From: Clostridia bacterium
GTDB lineage: Bacteria > Bacillota > Clostridia > Oscillospirales > CAG-272
Reading direction: 5' to 3'
Assembly: GCA_017456145.1 (NCBI GenBank)
Contig: JAFTJZ010000024.1
Coordinates: 1 to 43,798 of the forward strand
DNA length: 43,798 nucleotides
In this document: positions 24,712-32,216 of the stretch, in pieces
Layout of the letters: the number at the start of each line of letters is the position of its first letter
How positions within the stretch are numbered: the first letter of the stretch is position 1
Notes under the pieces: model-generated
Database searches by the model: none
What the model was told of the DNA's origin: nothing
What the model saw: only the letters and a program-made list of their open reading frames with translations
Made by a program: the position numbers and the translations under genes

Positions 24712-24866
24712 AAGGGGCTCTGCCCCTTGGCCCCACGCTCCGCGGGGCCTCCGGCGACCAAGAACCTTTTTGAAAAAAGGTTCTTGGAACTCCAAAACTT
24801 TTGGAAAAATTATTTGCAAATTTTTAAGCGGTTCTGGGCGGATGCAGCGTCCATGGATAGATGGGG
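24712..24866 (+). repeat. R1 intergenic repeat, copy D
   Basis: GGGGCTCTGCCCC, then the CGCTCCGCGGGGC region, hairpin CAAGAACCTTTTT/AAAAAGGTTCTTG, CTCCAAAACTTTTGG and a closing ATGGGG. It starts 5 bp after the stop at 24706 in the same sense. Confidence 0.75.
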
Positions 24867-24881
24867 TGACAAAGAATAGAA

Positions 24882-24927
24882 AAGGCATAACCAATCGAAA
24901 ACCTCGGTGGTTATGCCTTGCTTTTTT
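24882..24927. terminator. Bidirectional terminator between convergent genes
   Basis: A perfect 12-bp stem AAGGCATAACCA/TGGTTATGCCTT is followed by GCTTTTTTATG on the plus strand and TTCTATTCTTTG on the minus strand. It serves both the gene ending at 24706 and the mannosidase ending at 24974. Confidence 0.88.
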
Positions 24928-24973
24928 ATGAAATTCTTAGGCGGTTGCAGAGCAGTGCCCTGCGCTCTTTTGG

Positions 24974-27900
24974 TTATCTGTAAACCAGCACCGTCTTGAT
25001 CTCGAACGGACGGAACTTAAGCTTGACCGCGCCGTCTGTCATAGGCAGCTCGGCGATCGGCTCCTCCAGCATGTTGGTCTCGACAACACGAGTTGCGCCG
25101 TTGAGTGCCAGCGTGCAGGTGGCGGCGTTGCGCTCTGCCTCGTACAGACGCAGAACATACGCGCCGGGGATGTCCTCAGCCACCTTGACCGCCTCGCAGA
25201 TGACGCCGGGGGCGGAGAGGGAAAACAACGCGGGGGCGTTGATCTTGCCGTCGATCACCACGGGCTTGTAGTTGAAGTCATAAGCGGGACGGATGACCGT
25301 TTCGGCATCAAAACCACCCATATGAGGCAGCAGAGCGTAGCTCATGTACTGCACGCCGCAGTCGGTCACGGGATCGGGACGTACACCGCCGGTCTTGAGC
25401 GTCAGACGCATATCGCTGCCCTCGCAGGAAAGACCGTATTTGCCGCTGTTGAGAATGGCGGCACCGTAACGGGTCTCGGACAGATCCGACCACTTATGGT
25501 TGCAGATCTCGAACTTGGTTGCTTCATGCGGTGTGTTGCGGGTGGTCGGGCGGTCGATGTGACCAAATTGGATCTCACTTTTGACGGTCATCGAACGCAG
25601 CGCCAGATCAAAGCCCGCCTTGAGCATATTGTGGCGTTCGTTCCAATCCAGCTTGACGTCGTAATCGATGCGGCGGGTGTTGGCGTAGAAGACCGTATCT
25701 ACCACAGCCGTCGAGCGACGAGTCAGACGATAGGTTGCGCGGATGCGGTATTCCAGCGCGCCGCAGCTGACGACCTCACAGCTTACGGGAGCGAGCACGG
25801 GGCGCATGGTGGCCAGCGCGTCGTCATCGATATCCCAGTTATCCCAGTCGCGGGGCATATCCTCGCCCAGCCACAGCGTGCCAAGCGGCGCACCGCCGTC
25901 GCGGCGCAGCTCGCGGTCAGCCTCGGTGTCGTACAGAGATGCAATGTAGCCGTTTTCGTCAAATGTGACCTGATAGTAGGGGGTGGTCAGCGTGTCACCG
26001 TCGCGGACGAAGGCGGAAATGGCGGTGTCTGTGGCTCCTGCGGACAGGGTAGCCGCTCCCATGGCGGGCAGATGAACCGCGACGGCAGTCTTAGGTGCAC
26101 CATCGGCATCGGTATAGCTCTGACACAGTGCGCCGTCAAAGGAGACCTCACCGTCAAAGGTGGCGATGGTATCGCGAGCAAAGGATAGCGTATTGTACAG
26201 AGAAACGGTGCTCGCCTTGCTTTCGGTCATTCGGGCGGCATATTCCTGCACCTTGGCGCGGGCGCGGTCGATGACCTCGTGGAACTCGGGCAGCGTGCGC
26301 TCGTAGACCTTGGAGATGCAGGTGCCGGGCAGAATGTCGTGGAATTGATTGCGCAGAAGGTGCTTGTAAAGCTCGTCGCGCTCCGAAAGATTGCTGTCAC
26401 CCGCCAGCACGGAGAACAGCTCCATGTCGTGCAGAGCAATTTCGGACAGACGGTTGCACAGCTTGACCTCGTGCATCTTGGTCAGCGTACCGCGATGCAG
26501 CTCCAGATACAGCTCGCCGTCAAAGACGGGCAGCTCATCACGGCGCTCCTCCAGCTTTTGCATGAACTTGGATACCGTGGTATTCTCGACCTCGGGCATA
26601 CCCTGAAGACCCTGCGAGCGCTTGAGAAATTCCATCATGGCGTGGGTAGGTCCGCCGCCGCCGTCACCAAAGCCGTACGACGCCAGACGCATATCGCAGG
26701 AGCGCTTGTCAATAAGATCGCGGGTCATGGAGGACAGAGAGGCAACGTCGGGAATAAAGTGGATGCGGTTGAGGTGGGAGATGACCTCCGAGCCGTCAAG
26801 GCCGCGCCATACGAAGGACTGCATGGGGAAACGGGTCAGATCGCCCCAATCGATCTTGGTGGTATAGAAGTATTTGACGCCACAGCCCTGCATGATCTGG
26901 GGGATGGTGGCATTATAGCCGAAGGTGTCGGGGAGCCAGAAGGAGTCAGAGCGGTAGTTCAGATATTTCTCGGTGAACCGTTGACCGTACAGGAACTGAC
27001 GGACCATGGCCTCGCCGCCGGTAATGTTACAGTCGCATTCGACCCACACGCCGCCGTTGGGCTCGTAACGTCCCTCGGCGACCTTTTGCTTGATGCCCTC
27101 AAAAATGTCGGGATAATATTCACGCATCCAATCCAGATGCAGGGCGCTGGACTGGACGAAGGTGTACTCGGGGTACATATCCATCAGCGTCAGCACCTGT
27201 GCGTAGGTACGGGCGCACTTGCGGATGGTTTCGTCGACTGTCCACAGCCAAGCGGTATCCATATGGGAGTGACCGATGACACCGACGTAGCCGCGAGATG
27301 CCTCGCCGCCGTTCTTTTTCAGGACGGGGGCAAAAATCTCGCGCATGGCTGCGGCGCTCTCGCGCAGCTCGTCCTCGGATGCCTGACGGGTATCCTGAAT
27401 GAGGTAGGGGAAGGCGTTCATCAGCGCCTGATGCGCCTGCATGGCGGCGAAGTTGTCCGCAGGCAGACGAGCCATCTGGAGTACGGTGGCAAGATCGAAG
27501 ACGAAATCGCGCATATCCTTGTCCATGACGACCAGCTTGATACCGCGGTAGGTATGGACGTAGGAGTCAGGGTTTGCCTCATCGGTATCATAATTTTCAA
27601 ACGGGGCGCAGCCGGGGCAGTGGTGACCTGCATAGCATTCGAAGTCGAGCGTGACCGTCTCGCCGGCACGGGCGCAGTCAGAGATGAACATGGCGCTGTG
27701 CTCACCGCCTAAGAAACGGTTTTTGGAGTTGATGATACCGGCGGGTTTACCATTCTTAAAGCAGAGGATCTCGACGGCCTCGACATCGGGGATGACACAA
27801 AGGATCTCACCGTCGGCGGTTTGTGGGACGGTGATGGAAGCATGCAGCCAGATGTTACCCCACTCATGGCCCCACCGCTGACCGGGGGTGATGGGAGACA

Positions 27901-28057
27901 TGGTGGCGGCATCAGGGGGCAGGCGGAGGTGTTCGTCGGTCTGCATGGCAGTGACGTCGGTGATGTCGGCAACGTGGCGGAACATCAGGGGGACGTAGCG
28001 GGAAAGGGTACGGTCGAATTTGCCGTAGGTGCGATTGATGTAGGATTCGTTCTTCAT
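24974..28057 (-). CDS. Alpha-mannosidase, glycoside hydrolase family 38
   Basis: 1027 residues, a retaining exo-alpha-mannosidase of the bacterial GH38 type, without signal peptide and so cytoplasmic. An N-terminal beta domain comes first. The catalytic (beta/alpha)7 barrel has GHSHMDTAWLWTVDETIRK (about 262-280, zinc ligands) and FWLPDTFGYNATIPQIMQG, with the nucleophile Asp near 375. The GH38 helical region contains LLRNQFHDILPGT. Beta-sandwich domains follow to the end. Start ATG 28057 has AAGGAG upstream. It would release mannose from imported mannosides. The mannose-6-phosphate isomerase in the locus at 18215 could use the product after phosphorylation. R2 copy 3 lies directly upstream in sense, and the UroD-family gene precedes it on the same strand. 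Confidence 0.94.
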   Translation of the reverse strand: MKNESYINRTYGKFDRTLSRYVPLMFRHVADITDVTAMQTDEHLRLPPDAATMSPITPGQRWGHEWGNIWLHASITVPQTADGEILCVIPDVEAVEILCFKNGKPAGIINSKNRFLGGEHSAMFISDCARAGETVTLDFECYAGHHCPGCAPFENYDTDEANPDSYVHTYRGIKLVVMDKDMRDFVFDLATVLQMARLPADNFAAMQAHQALMNAFPYLIQDTRQASEDELRESAAAMREIFAPVLKKNGGEASRGYVGVIGHSHMDTAWLWTVDETIRKCARTYAQVLTLMDMYPEYTFVQSSALHLDWMREYYPDIFEGIKQKVAEGRYEPNGGVWVECDCNITGGEAMVRQFLYGQRFTEKYLNYRSDSFWLPDTFGYNATIPQIMQGCGVKYFYTTKIDWGDLTRFPMQSFVWRGLDGSEVISHLNRIHFIPDVASLSSMTRDLIDKRSCDMRLASYGFGDGGGGPTHAMMEFLKRSQGLQGMPEVENTTVSKFMQKLEERRDELPVFDGELYLELHRGTLTKMHEVKLCNRLSEIALHDMELFSVLAGDSNLSERDELYKHLLRNQFHDILPGTCISKVYERTLPEFHEVIDRARAKVQEYAARMTESKASTVSLYNTLSFARDTIATFDGEVSFDGALCQSYTDADGAPKTAVAVHLPAMGAATLSAGATDTAISAFVRDGDTLTTPYYQVTFDENGYIASLYDTEADRELRRDGGAPLGTLWLGEDMPRDWDNWDIDDDALATMRPVLAPVSCEVVSCGALEYRIRATYRLTRRSTAVVDTVFYANTRRIDYDVKLDWNERHNMLKAGFDLALRSMTVKSEIQFGHIDRPTTRNTPHEATKFEICNHKWSDLSETRYGAAILNSGKYGLSCEGSDMRLTLKTGGVRPDPVTDCGVQYMSYALLPHMGGFDAETVIRPAYDFNYKPVVIDGKINAPALFSLSAPGVICEAVKVAEDIPGAYVLRLYEAERNAATCTLALNGATRVVETNMLEEPIAELPMTDGAVKLKFRPFEIKTVLVYR

Positions 28058-28089
28058 GTGAGAGGTCTCCTTTTTTAGTTTGTGTCAGC

Positions 28090-28184
28090 TTGTGCTAACA
28101 AGGTTTGATGCTCTTGTGGGAGCTTATGTTCACTTCTTTGGCGCGCCCCAAAAGAAGTTTAGCGGTAAACTTCTTTTTTACAAT
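28090..28184 (-). repeat. R2 element, partial copy 3
   Basis: On the minus strand: hairpin GAAGTTTA/TAAACTTC (28173-28154), then CTTTTGGGGCGCGCCAAAG and AAGTGAACATAAG (to about 28123), matching the second half of copies 1 and 2. The nested first half is replaced by R1 copy E. It sits just upstream of the mannosidase start in its sense. Confidence 0.6.
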
Positions 28185-28310
28185 CTTGTGGGGCAGGGGT
28201 CCCCACATGGCATATAGAGCTGTTCGGAACAACTGTTGCAGTAACAAATCCGGCAAAAAATTCCTAAAGGTTTTTGGGGGTCCAAGGGGGTCAGGGGCAG
28301 CGCCCCTGAT
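28185..28310 (-). repeat. R1 intergenic repeat, copy E
   Basis: On the minus strand: GGGGCGCTGCCCC (28306-28294), CCCCCAAAAACCTTTAGG, TGTTCCGAACAGC, then CATGTGGGGACCCC and GCCCCACAAG. It closely follows copy C in order. It starts about 20 bp after the stop of the UroD-family gene in the same sense. Confidence 0.7.
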
Positions 28311-28330
28311 TCCTCCTGTCGTTCTCTTTC

Positions 28331-29479
28331 TCAAATCTCCCCCGCGTCACACTTGGCGTTGTAAGCGTCAACGTAATCGCGGACGAGCTTGATGCGCTCA
28401 ATGTTGCCCGTCGAGGACATTTCGTCGGAGATACCGAGAATCAAGCGGGGGGCGAATTTATCGATCAGCTCCTGCACGGTGTCGAGCAGCTGCTGTTCGG
28501 GGTAGATATCGTCAAAGAGAATGGCGGGGATGCCGTCGACAAGGAAGACCTCATCGCCAAGCGCCTCCTTGATCTCGTCGATGGTGACGTCGCCCTGCGG
28601 AACAGGAGTCATCGCCTCGATGCCGTCAAGGCCGCACTTGCGTGCGTATTTGAGCAGCGGCTTGCAATCGCCGTCCCAGTGGGCAAAGGTGAATTTACCT
28701 GCCTTGTGCAGCTCCTCGTTGCGGCGTATGTAAGCGGGCATGATGTATTTTTCAAATAAGCGCGGGGAGACGACACCGCCGTGGACGTTGTCGCCGTAGT
28801 TGATCCACTCCAGAGGACAGTCCTTGATGACCTCGATCATGCGCATGACGCTACCCTCGGCTGCCTCGAAAAATTCCTCCATCGTTTCGGGGAAGTCAGA
28901 AAGGCCGTAAACGGTGCCCTCGACGCCCATGATCTCGACGATGGTCTTCTGGATGGTCACGCGGGGGACGAAGATGGAGGGCAGACCCATGTTGCCCCAC
29001 TCGGCGACCATGTTGTCGTAATGCTGCTGGTTCCAGCGCCAGAGTGTGTTGTTCTCCAGCCAGATCATGACCTTCAGATCTTCCTCGGTCTTGGCGGGGA
29101 AGGTCTTGAAGTACCAGCCGCCGTTGGAGTCGTTGCTTGCCCACAGATAGGACACCGTACCGACCGGTGTTTCGATGTGGATCTCTCTTTCCATATCGGA
29201 GATGGTTTTGCTCCAGCGCTTGACCGGCTCCTTGTCGTATGCCTGAACGCAGCCGTTGAACTCGTACACGCGGGGAGAGACGTCCAGCGTGCAGTACAGA
29301 TCGTGACGGGACAGTCCGTCGTAGGGAGGCGGCAGTGTGCCGTCACGGAAAATGCGGTCGTGATACCAGCAATCGATGCGGGGCTGGAAGAGGACCTTTT
29401 TACCTGCCTTGCCGCGGATGATATCGCGGTTGAGAGAGAGAAAATCTCGTTTGCATTGCATAGCCATAATGGGGTTCAT
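28331..29479 (-). CDS. Uroporphyrinogen decarboxylase (URO-D) family protein, function unknown
   Basis: 382 residues, matching the URO-D/corrinoid methyltransferase TIM-barrel family (VEGTVYGLSDFPETMEEFFE, GDNVHGGVVSPRLFEKYIMP, FTFAHWDGDCKPLLKYARK, GIEAMTPVPQGDVTIDEIKE, RLILGISDEMSSTGNIERIK). It is not a haem-pathway HemE, which has different N-terminal motifs, and it lacks the His-x-Cys zinc motif of MtaA/MtbA-type methyltransferases (it has HWDGD). Members near glycoside genes are frequent, but their role is not established. Start ATG 29479 is favoured by AGGA 7 nt upstream; ATGs at codons 5 and 7 are alternatives. Two tandem promoters precede it. A near copy of the ROK operator follows the first -10 box, linking it to the glycyl radical operon. 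Confidence 0.8.
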   Translation of the reverse strand: MNPIMAMQCKRDFLSLNRDIIRGKAGKKVLFQPRIDCWYHDRIFRDGTLPPPYDGLSRHDLYCTLDVSPRVYEFNGCVQAYDKEPVKRWSKTISDMEREIHIETPVGTVSYLWASNDSNGGWYFKTFPAKTEEDLKVMIWLENNTLWRWNQQHYDNMVAEWGNMGLPSIFVPRVTIQKTIVEIMGVEGTVYGLSDFPETMEEFFEAAEGSVMRMIEVIKDCPLEWINYGDNVHGGVVSPRLFEKYIMPAYIRRNEELHKAGKFTFAHWDGDCKPLLKYARKCGLDGIEAMTPVPQGDVTIDEIKEALGDEVFLVDGIPAILFDDIYPEQQLLDTVQELIDKFAPRLILGISDEMSSTGNIERIKLVRDYVDAYNAKCDAGEI

Positions 29480-29524
29480 CCTTTCATCCTGATGCCGTGT
29501 CGTTGTGCACGGCTGTATGGGTAT

Positions 29525-29553
29525 ATCATATCATAATATGAAGAAAATGTCAA
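29525..29553 (-). promoter_or_regulatory. Proximal promoter of the UroD-family gene
   Basis: The minus strand reads TTGACA (29553-29548), 17 nt, TATGAT (29530-29525). It gives a leader of about 40 nt. It lies downstream of the candidate operator. Confidence 0.75.
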
Positions 29554-29573
29554 CAGGAATTTACACGGAACCG

Positions 29574-29595
29574 ATTAGTTCGGAGCACAAACTAA
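29574..29595 (-). promoter_or_regulatory. Candidate ROK operator, copy 2
   Basis: Minus-strand perfect inverted half-sites TTAGTT and AACTAA separated by 9 nt begin 4 bp after the TATAAT of the distal promoter. Apart from the third base of the left half-site and 5 central bases, it equals copy 1 at 13065-13086. Confidence 0.65.
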
Positions 29596-29599
29596 AAGA

Positions 29600-29628
29600 A
29601 TTATATCACATATTTGCGGTGATGTCAA
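29600..29628 (-). promoter_or_regulatory. Distal, operator-controlled promoter of the UroD-family gene
   Basis: The minus strand reads TTGACA (29628-29623), 17 nt, TATAAT (29605-29600), a perfect consensus. It lies 75 bp upstream of the proximal promoter. Confidence 0.78.
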
Positions 29629-29654
29629 GGGGGAAGAACAATAAATTTCCGCAA

Positions 29655-29691
29655 GTAAAAGAAAAAGGACAGCCGTGAGTAGGACTGTCCT
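29655..29691 (-). terminator. Terminator of rpsT
   Basis: The minus-strand stem AGGACAG/CTGTCCT is followed by TTTTTCTTTTAC. It begins 28 bp after the rpsT stop. Confidence 0.85.
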
Positions 29692-29719
29692 CATTCTATG
29701 GGTGCGCATGGGATGAAAA

Positions 29720-29986
29720 TTACTTGCCCATTGCGTTGAGCTTCTTGGTGAACTGGCTCTTCTTGTGAGCGGCCTGGTTCTTGTGAATGATACCGTAAGC
29801 AGCAGCCTGGTCGATCTTCTTGACGGCGTTCTTGTAAGCGGCCTGAGCAGCCTCCATGTCGCCTGCCTCCAGAGCAGCGTTGTACTTCTTGATCTCGGTC
29901 TTGAGCTGGGTCTTGACCATCTTGTTCTGCAGCGTCTTCGCAGCAATAACGCGAACGCGCTTTTTCGCGGACTTGATATTCGGCAC
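29720..29986 (-). CDS. rpsT: 30S ribosomal protein S20
   Basis: 88 residues, the normal size. Binds 16S rRNA early in 30S assembly. It begins MPNIKSAKKRVRVIAAKTLQ, is highly basic and all-helical, and ends AAHKKSQFTKKLNAMGK. The start codon is GTG 29986, with GGGAGGTG 6 nt upstream; GTG starts are common for this gene. It is monocistronic, with its own promoter (30080) and terminator (29655), flanked by accessory genes on both sides. Confidence 0.97.
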   Translation of the reverse strand: MPNIKSAKKRVRVIAAKTLQNKMVKTQLKTEIKKYNAALEAGDMEAAQAAYKNAVKKIDQAAAYGIIHKNQAAHKKSQFTKKLNAMGK

Positions 29987-30079
29987 GATTTACACCTCCC
30001 TTTCCTGAATATTGACTTTTATGACATTGAGCACGCGCGACTGAGAGGGTTCGCACGTGTTTCATCCATAGACCATAGT

Positions 30080-30108
30080 ATTATAGCACGCTTTGAGAAA
30101 AATTGCAA
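30080..30108 (-). promoter_or_regulatory. Promoter of rpsT
   Basis: The minus strand reads TTGCAA (30108-30103), 17 nt, TATAAT (30085-30080). The predicted leader is about 85 nt. Confidence 0.8.
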
Positions 30109-30163
30109 GAGGTTTTTGAAAAAAATTGCAAAACTTTTCACATTTTTTTGTAAAACCGCTCGG

Positions 30164-31645
30164 TCACTCTCGTTTTTGCTTTGCGTTGAAGGTCCCTTCG
30201 TATTCGCCAAGGAAATCCTCCGCGCATTTGAACATGGTGACGACGGCCTCGTCGTCTCGGAAGGCGAAGATGGCGCGCAGATTGCCGAAATAGCGATCGA
30301 TGATCTGTACCCGCAGCGCCAGCTTTTGCTCCTCGCGCCAAGCAGCTGACACGGCTGCATCGTAGAGGAATCCGTCTGTTGTGCGCACACCGCCTGTGTC
30401 GTTGGAATAGCCGAACTGCGGAAATTTACAAAATTCATTGCGGCAGAGCCCGAAGGGGAGCTCCTTTTCACCCTGCGCGTTGACGTAGCGCAGCACACCG
30501 CCATCGCCCTCAAAGGTGAAGGTAAATTCGGTAATGCCGGTGCGGTTGGTAGCGCAGAGGTAGGTCTTGCCGTTGAGCTTATCGGCAAAGGGAACGTATG
30601 CCTTGCCCGTTGCCGTCAACAGCTTGAGATCACTTGTCTGCGCGGCAAGTGCCTCCTCGGCCGCAGCGTCGCGGGGCAGGGGAGTCTCCTTCATGCGATA
30701 AACGACAAGATCCAGCAGAGGACGCAAAATAGCGTCGTAGCCCTTGGGATTGCCCTGCAGATCTGCGGTGCAGCAGAAGATGAAATCCAAGGCGGGGAAA
30801 CACAACGTCAGCTGCCCACCCATGCCGACAAAGGCAAAGCCGTCGTTCTCGCAGTGCCAGATCTGATAACCGTAACCGTGGGTGAGGACGGCAAGCCAGC
30901 CGTCTTCGTCATTGTCAACCAGCGCAGAGGTCGCCTGCTTGAGGTACGCCGCGTTCATCAACCGTTTGCCCTGCCAGATACCGCCGTTCATGACAAAACG
31001 ACCGAATGACATCATGTCCCGCGTGGTGCAGACCAGCGCACTGTCGCCCCAAGTATCGCCGTTGGGTGTTTTGAGCATGGTAGCGGTCTTGAAGGTGCCG
31101 AGATGGCGGAAAATTCGTTCGCTCAAAAAGTCGAACAGAGACATTCCCGACAACCGCTCGACCAACGCCGAGAGTACCTGGCTGCCGGCACTGTCATACT
31201 GCCAGATGGTGCGGGAGGGACGCAGCGCATTGCTGTTGTTCAGATACAGATGGGTGCGGTCGGGGTCGCCCGCAGTGAACCAAGGGGGACTGATGTGGCA
31301 CGTCTCCATCATCAGCATCTCGCGGATGGTCTGTCGCATCAGCTGTGGGGGCAGATCCTTGTCGATCTTGTCGGGGAAGTAGGAGACGATGGGGTCGTCC
31401 AGTGATAGCTTGCCGTCTTCCTCCAAAAGTCCGATGGCAATGCTGACATAGCTTTTGGTCTGTGAATACATCCGATGACAAAAATCGCGGTGGAACGGCG
31501 CCCAATAATATTCCGCGAGCAGCTGCTCTCCCTTCATCATCAGAACGCTGTGCATGGCAAGCCCCGAGCGGGCAAGGCTCCTGAAAAACTCAACCAGATG
31601 AAATGAGGATATTCCCGCCTGTTCGGGAGTGATCTTTTCGAACAT
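30164..31645 (-). CDS. Serine hydrolase, beta-lactamase/transpeptidase-like fold
   Basis: 493 residues without signal peptide, so probably cytoplasmic. The family (class C beta-lactamase-like, PF00144 type) hydrolyses esters, amides or peptides through an acyl-enzyme. Ser61 and Lys64 in SQTKS form the SxxK motif, Tyr150 in QYDSAGS is the YxS motif, and GYGYQIW with FVGMGGQ marks the third region. A C-terminal extension of about 150 residues (from about 345) looks like a lipocalin-type beta domain seen in relatives of this family. Start ATG 31645 has AAGGAGG 6 nt upstream. Its own promoter lies at 31797-31825, leaving a 145-nt leader with a GGGTCGG/CCGACCC hairpin. The substrate is unknown. 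Confidence 0.9.
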   Translation of the reverse strand: MFEKITPEQAGISSFHLVEFFRSLARSGLAMHSVLMMKGEQLLAEYYWAPFHRDFCHRMYSQTKSYVSIAIGLLEEDGKLSLDDPIVSYFPDKIDKDLPPQLMRQTIREMLMMETCHISPPWFTAGDPDRTHLYLNNSNALRPSRTIWQYDSAGSQVLSALVERLSGMSLFDFLSERIFRHLGTFKTATMLKTPNGDTWGDSALVCTTRDMMSFGRFVMNGGIWQGKRLMNAAYLKQATSALVDNDEDGWLAVLTHGYGYQIWHCENDGFAFVGMGGQLTLCFPALDFIFCCTADLQGNPKGYDAILRPLLDLVVYRMKETPLPRDAAAEEALAAQTSDLKLLTATGKAYVPFADKLNGKTYLCATNRTGITEFTFTFEGDGGVLRYVNAQGEKELPFGLCRNEFCKFPQFGYSNDTGGVRTTDGFLYDAAVSAAWREEQKLALRVQIIDRYFGNLRAIFAFRDDEAVVTMFKCAEDFLGEYEGTFNAKQKRE

Positions 31646-31796
31646 GGTAAGCCTCCTTGCGTAATGCTTGATTTATTTGAGCGCGAAAAGCAAGCTTGTC
31701 GGGTCGGCGTAACGAGACCGTTTTTTCATTCGATCCCGACCCTCACCAAATCGGGAAACGCCGAGAAAAGGAAACCAAACAAGCGCATATAGAAAA

Positions 31797-31825
31797 ATTA
31801 TACCACGCACCGTGAAAAAAAGCAA
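31797..31825 (-). promoter_or_regulatory. Promoter of the serine hydrolase
   Basis: The minus strand reads TTGCTT (31825-31820), 17 nt, TATAAT (31802-31797). It is divergent from the rpoB promoter 130 bp away. Confidence 0.7.
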
Positions 31826-31958
31826 GATACTTTTTCCGTAAATGTGTCCGGTAAAAAATCACGATTTCATTCAATGAAATTTTTTGCCGTATTTTTGGTT
31901 ATTTTTACTCCCGATGCGAATTTTTAAGAAAAATAACGATTTTTTTTGCAAAAACCTC

Positions 31959-31987
31959 TTGACAAACGGCTAAAAAAGTGATACAAT
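31959..31987 (+). promoter_or_regulatory. Promoter of rpoBC
   Basis: TTGACA (31959-31964), 17 nt, TACAAT (31982-31987). The leader of about 220 nt contains a GGAAATGC/GCATTCC hairpin around 32148-32180. No rplJ-rplL genes precede rpoB, so this promoter is needed to express rpoBC. Confidence 0.85.
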
Positions 31988-32216
31988 GATAAACTGCATT
32001 AAAATCGCCTACTTTCGGGAACTTTTGTGCAAAATGCGAAACAACCCCGCCTGCACCGGGTGAAATTTCGTCGGTTTGACGTTTGTGAGAAATCGAGAAC
32101 TTTTGATATATAAAGTGAAGTTTCTTGTGAATGTCGCCGAGTTCCCGCGGAAATGCCGATCGGCTCAGACGCGCATTCCGTAAGCGGCAAGAACTTGAAT
32201 GGAGTGATTGTATTCA

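Noticed and set aside
28075-28099. A third ROK operator (TTAGTTTG...GCTAAC) near the mannosidase start
   Set aside because: The right half-site and the spacing do not match the two good copies, and it lies after the expected promoter position.
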